From the NCBI GenBank assembly GCA_934597125.1, contig CAKTQM010000020.1, positions 1 through 29,139 on the forward strand: DNA of 29,139 nucleotides, given 5' to 3'. Of the stretch, positions 9,133 to 16,926 are shown in pieces (within the stretch, counting starts at the first letter, position 1; each line of letters begins with the position of its first letter). Below the pieces are notes generated by a model. It saw only the letters and a list, made by a program, of their open reading frames with translations, did not search any database and was not told where the DNA came from. The translations under genes and the position numbers were made by a program. The DNA is from an uncultured Oscillospiraceae bacterium (GTDB taxonomy: Bacteria; Bacillota; Clostridia; Oscillospirales; Oscillospiraceae).

Positions 9133-9160
9133 AAAGAAAAAGACCACAGGAGGACGGGCT

Positions 9161-9400
9161 ATGGCGGCAGGCGGCATCGTGGAGATCGACCTTCACGGGA
9201 GAAATGTGTATCAGGCGAAGGTGACCATCGACGCGGCGCTGCGGCGGGCAAAGGCGGGCACCTACCGGCTGCGGATCATCCACGGCTACAGCGGCGGCAC
9301 CGCCCTGCGGGACATGGTGCGGCGGGACTACGCCGGACAGGTGCTGCGGGTGGTGGCGCTGGATCAGGGCCGCACCGATCTGGTGCTGCGGGAATTTTAG
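9161..9400 (+). CDS. Small Smr-domain protein
   Basis: This 79-residue protein consists only of an Smr domain: EIDLHGRN near residue 8, then RLRIIHGYSGGTALRDMV, matching the DLHG and HGxG signatures. The domain is found at the C-terminus of MutS2 and in stand-alone proteins, and binds or nicks nucleic acid. Whether this short form is catalytic is unknown. The start at 9161 follows AGGAGG (9148-9153). The nitrilase-family gene starts 9 bases after its stop, with the GGAGG site between them, so the two are co-transcribed. Confidence 0.85.
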   Translation: MAAGGIVEIDLHGRNVYQAKVTIDAALRRAKAGTYRLRIIHGYSGGTALRDMVRRDYAGQVLRVVALDQGRTDLVLREF

Positions 9401-9409
9401 GAGGTTTTT

Positions 9410-10225
9410 ATGGAGTTGAGGATCGCCCAGATACAGATGCCTGTCACGGCGGACAGGGCGGAAAATCTCCGCCGCGCCTGCGGCATGGTGCGTCAGGCGG
9501 GGGACGTGGACATGGCGGTGCTGCCGGAGATGTTCTGCTGCCCCTACGACAACGCCTGCTTCCGCCCCTATGGCGAGGCGGAGGGCGGCGAAGTCTATCA
9601 GACCCTCAGCGCGCTGGCGCGGGAGCGGCACATCTGGCTGGTGGGCGGCACCATGCCGGAGCTGGCGGAGGGCAGGGTGTACAACACCTGCTATGTGTTT
9701 TCGCCGGACGGACAATTGGCGGCCAAGCACCGGAAGATGCACCTGTTTGACATCGACGTGGCGGGCGGCCAGCGGTTCATGGAGTCGGAGACCCTGACGG
9801 CGGGCGACCGCGTCACCACCTTTGCCACGCCCTGGGGCGTGGTGGGGGTCTGCGTGTGCTTTGACTTCCGCTTTGCCCCGCTGGCGGGGCTGATGACCCA
9901 GGCGGGGGCGCAGCTGATGGTGGTGCCCGCCGCCTTCAACATGACTACGGGCCCCGCCCACTGGGAGCTGCTGTTCCGCCAGCGGGCGGTGGACGGCCAG
10001 TGCTACACCGTGGGCACCTCTCCCGCCCGGGACACCGCGGCGGGCTATGTGGCCTGGGGTCACTCCATTGTCTGCGACCCCTGGGGCACGGTGGTGCGCC
10101 AGTGTGATGAGACGCCCCAGATCGCCGTGACGACCCTGGATATGGCGCGGGTGGCGGCCATCCGGCAGCAGCTGCCCATCCTCTCTGCCCAGCGGACGGA
10201 TGTATACGAGCTGCGGAAGAAATGA
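9410..10225 (+). CDS. Nitrilase-superfamily carbon-nitrogen hydrolase (omega-amidase-like)
   Basis: This 271-residue cytoplasmic C-N hydrolase has the full Glu-Lys-Cys triad: E40 in LPEMF, K109 in HRKMHLFD and C150 in GVCVCFDFRF. The HRKMHLFDIDV and FDFRF motifs and the GGTMPE segment are most like omega-amidase/Nit2 enzymes, which hydrolyse 2-oxoglutaramate or 2-oxosuccinamate to the 2-oxo acid and ammonia; the exact substrate is an inference. An AGGAGG site lies 5 bases before the ATG, in the gap after the Smr gene. An aminotransferase 1.8 kb downstream could supply such amides but has its own promoter. Confidence 0.88.
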   Translation: MELRIAQIQMPVTADRAENLRRACGMVRQAGDVDMAVLPEMFCCPYDNACFRPYGEAEGGEVYQTLSALARERHIWLVGGTMPELAEGRVYNTCYVFSPDGQLAAKHRKMHLFDIDVAGGQRFMESETLTAGDRVTTFATPWGVVGVCVCFDFRFAPLAGLMTQAGAQLMVVPAAFNMTTGPAHWELLFRQRAVDGQCYTVGTSPARDTAAGYVAWGHSIVCDPWGTVVRQCDETPQIAVTTLDMARVAAIRQQLPILSAQRTDVYELRKK

Positions 10226-10277
10226 TTTTGCTATCGAATATATAGATAACCAGATGGAAGAAAAACAGAAAACACGG

Positions 10278-10307
10278 TTGACAACGGGAGCCCTTCTCCT
10301 GTATGAT
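10278..10307 (+). promoter_or_regulatory. Promoter of the antiporter gene
   Basis: A perfect TTGACA (10278-10283), an 18-bp spacer and TATGAT (10302-10307) lie about 93 bases before the antiporter start. Confidence 0.6.
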
Positions 10308-10322
10308 ACCACTTGGAAGATG

Positions 10323-10361
10323 TCCACAGGGTGGAAACACCCTGCGGGCATTTTCTGTGGA
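10323..10361 (+). promoter_or_regulatory. Structured leader hairpin ahead of the antiporter
   Basis: Just after the predicted transcription start the RNA can form AGGGTG-GAAA-CACCCT (10328-10343) inside an outer TCCAC/GTGGA stem (10323-10327 with 10357-10361). No T-run follows, so it is not a simple terminator. I do not recognise a named riboswitch class. Confidence 0.35.
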
Positions 10362-10399
10362 AAAGGAAAAGTATGTGTGTAAAGGAGAGCATCCCTGAA

Positions 10400-11842
10400 A
10401 TGAACCATTCCCTCAACGAGAAAAAGCCCAACGGCTGGGCGCTGATCCCCTTTGTGATCTTCATTGTCATCTACATGGGCGCGGGCATCTATTATCAGAC
10501 CCGCGGCGTGGAGATGGCCTTCTACCAGTTCCCCTCGGTCACCGCCATGTTCGTGGCGGTGCTGGCGGCCTTTGTCATGTTCAAGGGCACCATCAACGAG
10601 AAGTTTGACGTGTTTGCCAGAGGCGCGGCCAATGTGGATCTTCTGACGATGCTGATGATCTATATTCTGGCCGGCGCCTTTGCCCAGGTGGCGGCTGACA
10701 TGGGCGGCCGCGAGTCCACGGTGAATCTGGGCCTGTCCCTGGTGCCGGTGCAGTTTCTGGCGGCGGGCCTGTTTGTCATCTCCGCCTTTATGGGCACCGC
10801 CACCGGCTCCTCTATGGGCACCGTGTCCGCCGTCATCCCCATCGCCGTGGGCATCGCGGAAAAGGGCGGCCTGTCCCTGACGGTGGTGATCGGCGCGGTG
10901 GTGGGCGGCGCCATGTTCGGCGACAACCTGTCCATGATCTCCGACACCACCATCGCCGCCACCCGCAGCCAGCGCTGCGAGATGCGGGATAAGTTCCGCG
11001 TCAACTTCCTGGTGGCCCTGCCCGCCGCGCTGGCAACGCTGGTGCTGCTGCTGTTTATCGGCCGCCCTGAGGTAGTCATGCCTCTGGAGGCCCTGCCCTT
11101 TGACATCATCAAGGTGCTGCCCTATCTGCTGGTGCTGGTGCTGGCGCTGTGCGGACTGAACGTGTTCTTCGCCCTGACCATCGGCGTCTTCTCTGCCGGT
11201 ATCATCGGCATCTGCACCGGCGACATGACCGTCGCCGGCTTCGCCCAGAGCGTGTGGACAGGCTTCACCGGCATGAACGAGGTGTTCTTCCTGACGCTGC
11301 TGTGCGGCGGCATGTCGGAGCTGATCGCCCAAAACGGCGGCATCGCCTGGATCATCCGGAAGCTGCGCGCCGTCATGAAGGGCAACAAGTCCGCCCAGGT
11401 GGGCATTGCCGCTATGGTGTCCCTGTGCGACTGCGCCACCGCCAACAACACCGTAGCCATCATCGTGGCAGGCGACATGGCCCGGGATGTCAGCCACGAG
11501 TACAAGGTGGATCCCCGCCGCACCGCTTCGCTGCTGGATATCTTCTCCTGCGTGTTCCAGGGCATCATCCCCTATGGCGCCCAGCTTCTCAGCGCCGCCG
11601 CCCTGACGAACGCCACCGTCACCGCGCCGGAGCTGTACACCAGTCCCGCCGCCATCGTGGGCGGCATGTGGTACTGCTGGCTGCTGGCGGCCTTCGGCCT
11701 GCTGTCCATCTTCGTGCCCTATGCCGACGGCGTGTGCCGCAGGGATCCCTGGAACTGGGAGTACGGCTGCGCCCAGTCCGCCGTGGCGGCCAAAAAGGCT
11801 CTGCTGGAGAAGGAGCAGGCGGCGGAGGAGGAGAACGCCTAA
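10400..11842 (+). CDS. NhaC-family Na+/H+ antiporter
   Basis: This 480-residue integral membrane protein has about a dozen hydrophobic segments and the NhaC-family signature FGDNLSMISDTT (residues 173-184; usual form GDxxSPxSDTT). It has a second Asn/Ala-rich segment, CDCATANNTVAI, in the C-terminal half. Relatives exchange cytoplasmic sodium (or an organic anion such as malate/lactate) for protons; the substrate here is not shown. The ATG at 10400 is chosen because AAAGGAG lies 12 bases upstream and the first membrane helix follows after about 17 residues. The C-terminus is a Glu-rich cytoplasmic tail. It has its own promoter and a weak terminator. Confidence 0.88.
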   Translation: MNHSLNEKKPNGWALIPFVIFIVIYMGAGIYYQTRGVEMAFYQFPSVTAMFVAVLAAFVMFKGTINEKFDVFARGAANVDLLTMLMIYILAGAFAQVAADMGGRESTVNLGLSLVPVQFLAAGLFVISAFMGTATGSSMGTVSAVIPIAVGIAEKGGLSLTVVIGAVVGGAMFGDNLSMISDTTIAATRSQRCEMRDKFRVNFLVALPAALATLVLLLFIGRPEVVMPLEALPFDIIKVLPYLLVLVLALCGLNVFFALTIGVFSAGIIGICTGDMTVAGFAQSVWTGFTGMNEVFFLTLLCGGMSELIAQNGGIAWIIRKLRAVMKGNKSAQVGIAAMVSLCDCATANNTVAIIVAGDMARDVSHEYKVDPRRTASLLDIFSCVFQGIIPYGAQLLSAAALTNATVTAPELYTSPAAIVGGMWYCWLLAAFGLLSIFVPYADGVCRRDPWNWEYGCAQSAVAAKKALLEKEQAAEEENA

Positions 11843-11852
11843 CAATTTACAC

Positions 11853-11886
11853 AAAATTGCCGTGGGAAACCGCGGCAATTTTCTCC
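11853..11886 (+). terminator. Terminator after the antiporter
   Basis: A 10-bp stem, AAAATTGCCG/CGGCAATTTT (11853-11882), lies 10 bases after the stop codon. The T-run is inside the stem and only weakly extended, so efficiency is uncertain. Confidence 0.6.
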
Positions 11887-11929
11887 CGGAAAAATATTGT
11901 TAGAAAACCGTCTAAGGCGTCATGATCTG

Positions 11930-11958
11930 TTGCAAAACGGCCGCAAGTGTGATAGACT
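11930..11958 (+). promoter_or_regulatory. Promoter of the aminotransferase
   Basis: TTGCAA (11930-11935), a 17-bp spacer and TAGACT (11953-11958) lie about 43 bases upstream of the start codon. Confidence 0.5.
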
Positions 11959-12000
11959 GTCGGTCAATAAGCCGCGCAACAGTGACAAGGAGGAACGATC

Positions 12001-13278
12001 ATGAAACGATATAGCGAAATGAGCCTGGCGGAGCGCCAGGCGGAATACGCCGCCGTGCAGGCGGCTTACGACCGGCAGAAGGCGCTGGGCCTGAAGCTGA
12101 ACATGGCCCGCGGCAAGCCGGGCCGCGACCAGCTGGATATGGTTACCGAGGTGTGCGCCATGCTGCTGGATCCCGATGAATTCATCACCGACGACGGTAT
12201 CGAGACCCGCAACTATGGCGAAGTGGCCGGCCTGCCCGCCGCCAAGGTGCTGTTTGCCGACCTGCTGGGCTGCCGTCCGGAGCAGGTCTTTGTGGGCGGC
12301 AACGCCAGCCTGCAGCTGATGTACGACGCGGTGTCCAAGGCCTTTACCCACGGCCTGCTCCACAGCGAGAAGCCCTGGAGCAAGCTGGACAAGGTAAAGT
12401 GGATCTGCCCCGCTCCCGGCTATGACCGTCACTTCAAGGTGACGGAGTCCTTCGGCGTGGAGATGATCACCGTGCCCATGACCGCCGACGGCCCCGATAT
12501 GGACAGGGTGGAGGCGCTCATCAAAGATCCCGCCGTGAAGGGCATGTGGAACGTGCCCAAGTACTCCAACCCCGAGGGCGTGGTGTACTCCGACGAGACC
12601 ATCCGCCGTCTGGCCGCCATGAAGCCCGCCGCGCCGGATTTCATGCTGATGTGGGACAACGCCTACTGCATCCACGAGTTCGACTGCGATTTCGTCCCCT
12701 TCCCCGATATCCTGGCCCTGTGCGCGGAAAACGGCAACGCCGATATGGTGTATGAGTTCGCCTCCACCAGCAAGGTGACCTTCCCCGGCGCGGGCGTGGG
12801 TGTGATGGCCGCCAGCGTGGACAACATCGCCTATTTCACCAAGCTCATCAGCATCCAGACCATCGGCTTTGACAAGATCAACCAGCTGCGCCACGTGAAG
12901 TATCTGGTGGATAAGCCCCACACCCTGGCCCTGATGAAGCGGCACGCCGCCATTCTGGCGCCCAAGTTCCACGCGGTGCTGGACGCCCTGGATGCGGAGA
13001 TCGCCCCGCTGGGCATCGCGGCGTACAAGCGCCCCGTGGGCGGCTATTTCGTCAGCGTGGACGCCATGCACGGCTGCGCCAAGCGGACGCTTCAGCTGTG
13101 CAAGGAGGCTGGCGTCACCATGACCGGCGCGGGCGCCACCTTCCCCTACGGCATTGACCCCAACGACAGCAACATCCGCATTGCGCCCTCCTTCCCCCCG
13201 GTGGAGGAGCTGAAGCAGGCCATCGCCATCTTCTGCAACTGCCTGAAGCTGGCCGCGCTGGAAAAGCTGGGCGTATGA
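12001..13278 (+). CDS. PLP-dependent aminotransferase, aspartate aminotransferase-like (PF12897 type)
   Basis: This 425-residue fold-type I aminotransferase has GNASLQLMYDA for the phosphate-binding turn, CPAPGYDRH, MWDNAYCIHEF, and the PLP lysine K258 in FASTSKVTFPGAG. The combination NMARGKPGRDQLD near the N-terminus with VPKYSNPEGVVYSDE matches the PF12897 group. Characterised members act as aspartate aminotransferases, moving the amino group between aspartate and 2-oxoglutarate. The start at 12001 has AAGGAGG at the right distance. The gene stands alone, with its own promoter and a strong terminator. Substrate specificity is inferred from the family. Confidence 0.9.
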   Translation: MKRYSEMSLAERQAEYAAVQAAYDRQKALGLKLNMARGKPGRDQLDMVTEVCAMLLDPDEFITDDGIETRNYGEVAGLPAAKVLFADLLGCRPEQVFVGGNASLQLMYDAVSKAFTHGLLHSEKPWSKLDKVKWICPAPGYDRHFKVTESFGVEMITVPMTADGPDMDRVEALIKDPAVKGMWNVPKYSNPEGVVYSDETIRRLAAMKPAAPDFMLMWDNAYCIHEFDCDFVPFPDILALCAENGNADMVYEFASTSKVTFPGAGVGVMAASVDNIAYFTKLISIQTIGFDKINQLRHVKYLVDKPHTLALMKRHAAILAPKFHAVLDALDAEIAPLGIAAYKRPVGGYFVSVDAMHGCAKRTLQLCKEAGVTMTGAGATFPYGIDPNDSNIRIAPSFPPVEELKQAIAIFCNCLKLAALEKLGV

Positions 13279-13297
13279 TCCCGCAAACTCAAAAAAG

Positions 13298-13328
13298 AAA
13301 TGTCCCTCTGAAAAGAGGGACATTTTTT
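13298..13328. terminator. Strong terminator after the aminotransferase
   Basis: A perfect 12-bp stem, AAATGTCCCTCT/AGAGGGACATTT, with a GAAA loop (13298-13325), is followed by TTTG and preceded by an A-run. Confidence 0.9.
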
Positions 13329-13366
13329 GTGCCGGTTGCCCTGTCCGGTGCAACAGCTTCGTGATC

Positions 13367-13389
13367 TTCCCGTTGGAGTAAACGGGGAA
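13367..13389. promoter_or_regulatory. Inverted repeat upstream of the DUF6291-like gene
   Basis: TTCCCGTT (13367-13374) and AACGGGGAA (13381-13389) form an interrupted palindrome about 30 bases before the start codon. A further GGGG/CCCC pair overlaps it. It could be an operator; no convincing sigma-A promoter was found here. Confidence 0.3.
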
Positions 13390-13417
13390 TGACCCCATAC
13401 ATAAGGAGGAGATCACA

Positions 13418-13729
13418 ATGCGTGAACCAAAAAAGCCCGGCGTCATGCTGTATTTCGACCTGTACGCCGTTCTTCAGCAGATGCCCATGGAGGACGCCTA
13501 CGCGGTGCTGATGGCCGCCTTTGCCTTTGCCCAGAACGGCGTGGTGCCTGAATTCCGGAATCCCGCCCTGACTTATGCGTGGCACTTCATCCAGCAGAGC
13601 ATCGAACGGGACAGCGCACGGTATGAACAGGTGGTGGAGCAGAAACGGAAAGCTGCTCAGAAACGCTGGTCGAAAAAGCAGGGGGAAGCCTATGAGGAGG
13701 AAGATCCGGATGCATCTGCATGCACCTGA
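13418..13729 (+). CDS. DUF6291-like small protein
   Basis: This 103-residue protein begins with a hydrophobic-aromatic segment (GVMLYFDLYAVLQQMP) and a helical core (EDAYAVLMAAFAFAQNG). It then has a WHFIQQSIERD helix and ends in a lysine/arginine-rich tail (KRKAAQKRWSKK). This layout is that of DUF6291 proteins, often found near phage-type replication genes and not experimentally characterised as far as I know. A strong AAGGAGGAGATCAC site precedes the ATG. It is a lone gene; just downstream are three DnaA-box-like repeats, a context that would suit a DNA-replication or mobile-element role, but that is inference. Confidence 0.72.
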   Translation: MREPKKPGVMLYFDLYAVLQQMPMEDAYAVLMAAFAFAQNGVVPEFRNPALTYAWHFIQQSIERDSARYEQVVEQKRKAAQKRWSKKQGEAYEEEDPDASACT

Positions 13730-13807
13730 TGCCAACACAAACCGTAACCCCAAAAAACAAAGAAAACTGCAATGCTAAAAAACCCCCTGGTTCCCCCTTA
13801 ACAAATC

Positions 13808-13861
13808 GCCGGTTTTCCGGTCAATGTGGAAAACTTTGTGGAAAACATGTGGAAAACCGGC
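13808..13861. repeat. Three TGTGGAAAA repeats inside an 11-bp inverted repeat
   Basis: TGTGGAAAA occurs at 13825-13833, 13837-13845 and 13848-13856, spaced 12 and 11 bases, about one helical turn. The group is bracketed by GCCGGTTTTCC (13808-13818) and GGAAAACCGGC (13851-13861). Each repeat differs at one position from the DnaA-box consensus TGTGGATAA. It lies between the DUF6291-like gene and the convergent lipoprotein gene. It could also act as a terminator of the latter. Confidence 0.7.
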
Positions 13862-13872
13862 AGGCTGTCCGC

Positions 13873-15102
13873 TTATTCCTCCACCGGCACGTTGTTCCAG
13901 CCGTAGATCTTGACAAGCCGGTGGCTGGTGTAGTAATACGCCCCCGCGGGGAAATCCGTGTAGTTGGTGGTATTGGAGCACAGCAGGTAATCCACCGTTT
14001 CTCCCGCCTCGTTGCGGACGATGCCGGAGATCACCGTGGTGTGGTTGTGGCCGCCGTCGGGGCCCAGGATCAGGATATCCCCCACCTCGCCGGTGTAGTA
14101 ATTGGCCTCGGTGTCCGCCACCAGGCCGTAGCCGCGGTTTTCCCGGGCGTAGCTGTAAAACCGGCCCACGTTGATCCACGACAGGTCAAGGCTGTTCTGG
14201 CCGTGCCAGTACCACTTGCTGCCGCCCTCCTCGTCCATGGGGATGCCCCCCGCCAGCAGCACCTGCGAGCCGAAGTTCATGCAGTTGCCGCCCACATCGT
14301 CATAGGCGTACCACTTGCTGCTGCGCTGGTGGTCATACTGGCGCATATAGCTCTCCGCCGCGGCGCGGTCATAGGGGTGGTCGCTCTCAAGCGTCACCTG
14401 CACCGTCTCCTGCCGCTGGAGCTGCCGCCGCTCAATGGCGCGCAGCAGCTGGGGCAGGCGCTCATCCTGAGCCAGCCCCTCCTGATAGGTCAGGCTGAAA
14501 TAGGGGTTGTCGTCGGCCTCGTGATGGCGGATCAGCCAGCCGCCGTTTTCATCGGGCACCAGCTCAAAGATGTGGGGCACGTCGTAGAGCTTGCTGTCCA
14601 CCTCCGGCGTGGCGGCAAAATGCATCACCGCCGACTCGTCGGCCTCAATATGGATCTGTCCCGCCACGGCGTCCTCCTCGGTGGAGGGCTCCGCCTTGGT
14701 GACGGTCAGCACAAAATCCACGTCCTGCATCCGCAGATCCGTCAGCGCCTGGGCGCGGATGGCGTTCAGGGTGCGGATGGACGCCTGATGCATGGCGGCG
14801 TCCTTCTCCTCGGAGAACAGGCCGTCAAACTGCGGCTCCTGCAGCAGCGCCAGATCGGTGTACCAGCGTTTCAGCAGGCGGGTCATCAGCTGCTTCTGTT
14901 CCTCCACCGCCAGGTTTTCCGGATCATCCGTCCGTCCGCTGACAGAGGTCTGGAAGCCGTCCTGAGGCGGCGCCTTTTCCGTCTGCGGGGTCTGGCCGTC
15001 CTGAGGCGGCGCGGCGTCCGGCTGCGCTGCCTGTCCGCAGCCGGACAGCACCGGCAGCAGCATGCAAAGAGCCAGCAACAGAGCCAAAAGCTTTCGTTTC
15101 AT
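13873..15102 (-). CDS. Lipoprotein with C-terminal Amidase_6-type domain
   Basis: This 409-residue protein has a lipoprotein signal (MKRKLLALLLALCMLLP, lipobox LSGC with C22), so it should be anchored outside the membrane. A Pro/Gln-rich linker and an alpha/beta region of about 200 residues follow. A C-terminal amidase domain (PF12671-like, from ~residue 250) has GGNCMNFGSQVLLAGGIP with candidate nucleophile C274 (usual form DCTNFVSQ), GGSKWYW, and candidate His H352/H354 in GHNHTTV. Such domains are putative peptidoglycan or peptide amidases. The ATG at 15102 has GGGAGGG before it. It is 65 bases after rny on the same strand, separated by a strong hairpin. Confidence 0.85.
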   Translation of the reverse strand: MKRKLLALLLALCMLLPVLSGCGQAAQPDAAPPQDGQTPQTEKAPPQDGFQTSVSGRTDDPENLAVEEQKQLMTRLLKRWYTDLALLQEPQFDGLFSEEKDAAMHQASIRTLNAIRAQALTDLRMQDVDFVLTVTKAEPSTEEDAVAGQIHIEADESAVMHFAATPEVDSKLYDVPHIFELVPDENGGWLIRHHEADDNPYFSLTYQEGLAQDERLPQLLRAIERRQLQRQETVQVTLESDHPYDRAAAESYMRQYDHQRSSKWYAYDDVGGNCMNFGSQVLLAGGIPMDEEGGSKWYWHGQNSLDLSWINVGRFYSYARENRGYGLVADTEANYYTGEVGDILILGPDGGHNHTTVISGIVRNEAGETVDYLLCSNTTNYTDFPAGAYYYTSHRLVKIYGWNNVPVEE

Positions 15103-15123
15103 CAAAATCCCTCCCAAGATGCG

Positions 15124-15159
15124 GCTGTGCGGCACCCCAGGGAAAGGGTGTCGCACAGC
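15124..15159 (-). other. Intercistronic hairpin between rny and the lipoprotein gene
   Basis: A 14-bp stem, GCTGTGCGGCACCC/GGGTGTCGCACAGC, with an 8-base loop and a single G-T wobble. On the minus strand no T-run follows, so it may tune expression or act as a processing site rather than terminate. Confidence 0.5.
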
Positions 15160-15167
15160 GGTTTTCT

Positions 15168-16721
15168 TTATTTTGCGTATTCCACGACCTTGGTCTCACG
15201 CAGCACGTGAACCTTGATCTGGCCGGGATACTCCAGTTCGTTTTCGATGCGCTTGGCAAGCTCGCGGGCCAGAATGACCATCTGATCCTCGTTGACCTGC
15301 TCCGGCTTCACCATAACGCGTACCTCGCGGCCGGCCTGAATGGCATAGCTCTTCTCCACGCCGGGATAGGAGCCGGTGATCTCCTCCAGCTTCTGCAAAC
15401 GCTTGATGTAATTCTCAAGGTTTTCGCGGCGGGCGCCGGGGCGGGCGGCGGAGACGGCGTCGGCCGCCTGCACCAGGCAGGCCACCAGCGTCTTGCACTC
15501 CACGTCGCCATGGTGGGCCTGAATGGCGTGGATGATCTCCTCTTTTTCCTTATACTTGCGGGCGTACTCCACGCCGAGGGACACGTGGGTGCCCTCAAAC
15601 TCGTGATCCAGCGCCTTGCCGATGTCGTGCAGCAGACCTGCGCGCTTGGCGGCGTGAACGTCGGCGCCCAGCTCGGCGGCCATCATGCCGGCGATGTGGG
15701 ACACCTCGATGGAGTGCTGCAGCACGTTCTGGCCGTAGCTGGTGCGGTAGTGCAGGCGGCCCAGCAGCTTCTGCAGCTCCGGATGCAGGCCGCGCACGCC
15801 GGTCTCCAGCACGGCGCGCTCGCCCTCGGAACGGATGACGGCGTCCACCTCGCGGCGGGCCTTTTCCACCATCTCCTCAATGTGGGTGGGGTGGATGCGG
15901 CCGTCGGCAATGAGCTTTTCCAGCGCCAGGCGCGCCACCTCGCGGCGCACGGGCTCGAAGCAGGACACGGTAATGGCCTCGGGCGTGTCGTCGATGATCA
16001 GGTCGGCGCCGGTCAGCGTCTCGATGGCGCGGATGTTGCGGCCCTCGCGGCCGATGATGCGGCCCTTCATCTCGTCATTGGGCAGGGGTACCACACTGAC
16101 GGTGATCTCGGCCACATGGTCGGCGGCGCAGCGCTGGATGGCGGTGGCCACGATCTCCCGGGCGCGGGCGTCGGCCTCCTCCTTGGCGCGTGCTTCGATC
16201 TCTTTGATCTTCAAGGCGGTCTCGTGGGTGACCTCGGACTCCACCTGGGCGATCAGGTACTGCTTGGCGTCCTCGGCGGTAAAGCCGGAGATGCGCTCCA
16301 GCATCTCGGTCTGGCTGCGCTTGAGGAGCTTGATCTCCTCCTGCTCCCGATCCGCGGCGGCGTGCTTGGCGGCCAGCGACTCTTCCTTTTTCTCGATCTG
16401 CTCGGTCTTATGATCGAGGTTTTCTTCCTTCTGCTGTAAACGGCGCTCCTGCTTCTGCAGGTCGGCGCGGCGTTCCTTGACTTCCTTCTCGTATTCGTTT
16501 CTGGAGCGCAGGATCTCCTCCTTTGCCTCCACCAACGCTTCGCGTTTCTTACTTTCGCCATTTTTAATGGCTTCGTTGACGATGCGCAGCGCTTCCTGTT
16601 CAGCGTCCTGGATCTTGCCCTGGTCGCGCTTCTGCTTCTGCCGATGGATCAGAATACAAGTGAGGATGCCAAGAACAAACGCTGCGACGACCATCAGTGC
16701 CGCGTAGACAATTTTGATCAT
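15168..16721 (-). CDS. rny: Ribonuclease Y
   Basis: This 517-residue protein, close to the usual ~520, is the membrane-anchored endoribonuclease that starts mRNA decay in many Gram-positives. It has an N-terminal membrane helix (residues ~4-24), a long charged coiled coil (~25-170), and a KH domain with [16 protein letters not shown] (~215-232). An HD domain follows, with HDIGK starting at H365 and preceded by HRTSYGQN-like and HSIEVSH motifs. The C-terminus [10 protein letters not shown] is typical. The start at 16721 follows AGGAGGAAACC. A consensus promoter lies at 16836-16864. Confidence 0.97.
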   Translation of the reverse strand: MIKIVYAALMVVAAFVLGILTCILIHRQKQKRDQGKIQDAEQEALRIVNEAIKNGESKKREALVEAKEEILRSRNEYEKEVKERRADLQKQERRLQQKEENLDHKTEQIEKKEESLAAKHAAADREQEEIKLLKRSQTEMLERISGFTAEDAKQYLIAQVESEVTHETALKIKEIEARAKEEADARAREIVATAIQRCAADHVAEITVSVVPLPNDEMKGRIIGREGRNIRAIETLTGADLIIDDTPEAITVSCFEPVRREVARLALEKLIADGRIHPTHIEEMVEKARREVDAVIRSEGERAVLETGVRGLHPELQKLLGRLHYRTSYGQNVLQHSIEVSHIAGMMAAELGADVHAAKRAGLLHDIGKALDHEFEGTHVSLGVEYARKYKEKEEIIHAIQAHHGDVECKTLVACLVQAADAVSAARPGARRENLENYIKRLQKLEEITGSYPGVEKSYAIQAGREVRVMVKPEQVNEDQMVILARELAKRIENELEYPGQIKVHVLRETKVVEYAK

Positions 16722-16835
16722 GGTTTCCTCCTGTAAAAGATTGGTGTATCCGGACGTGCGCCGCGCCGGAAGGGCGGCTGTCCATAGAAAATAACCGGAC
16801 GATTCCCCTAAATCACCCAATAATAATCCTTCATA

Positions 16836-16864
16836 ATTCTACCCTCATTACGGTAAACTGTCAA
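16836..16864 (-). promoter_or_regulatory. rny promoter
   Basis: On the minus strand a perfect TTGACA (16859-16864), a 17-bp spacer and TAGAAT (16836-16841), leaving a leader of about 105 bases before the rny start. Confidence 0.75.
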
Positions 16865-16926
16865 GGCCAAAAACACACTGTGACGAAAATTTTGTCCGCC
16901 ATCGGGAAACACTTTGTGGGCTTTGC

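Noticed and set aside
9020..11878. Minus-strand 952-codon open frame
   Set aside because: It is antisense to three well-supported genes (Smr, nitrilase, NhaC); its His/Gln/Gly-rich composition is typical of shadow frames in GC-rich DNA.
13571..13729. DUF6291-like gene as a prophage remnant
   Set aside because: No other phage genes or att-like repeats flank it; too little evidence to call a prophage.
13720..15210. Plus-strand 496-codon frame opposite the lipoprotein
   Set aside because: It is antisense to a gene with a clear lipobox and amidase motifs and has shadow-like composition.
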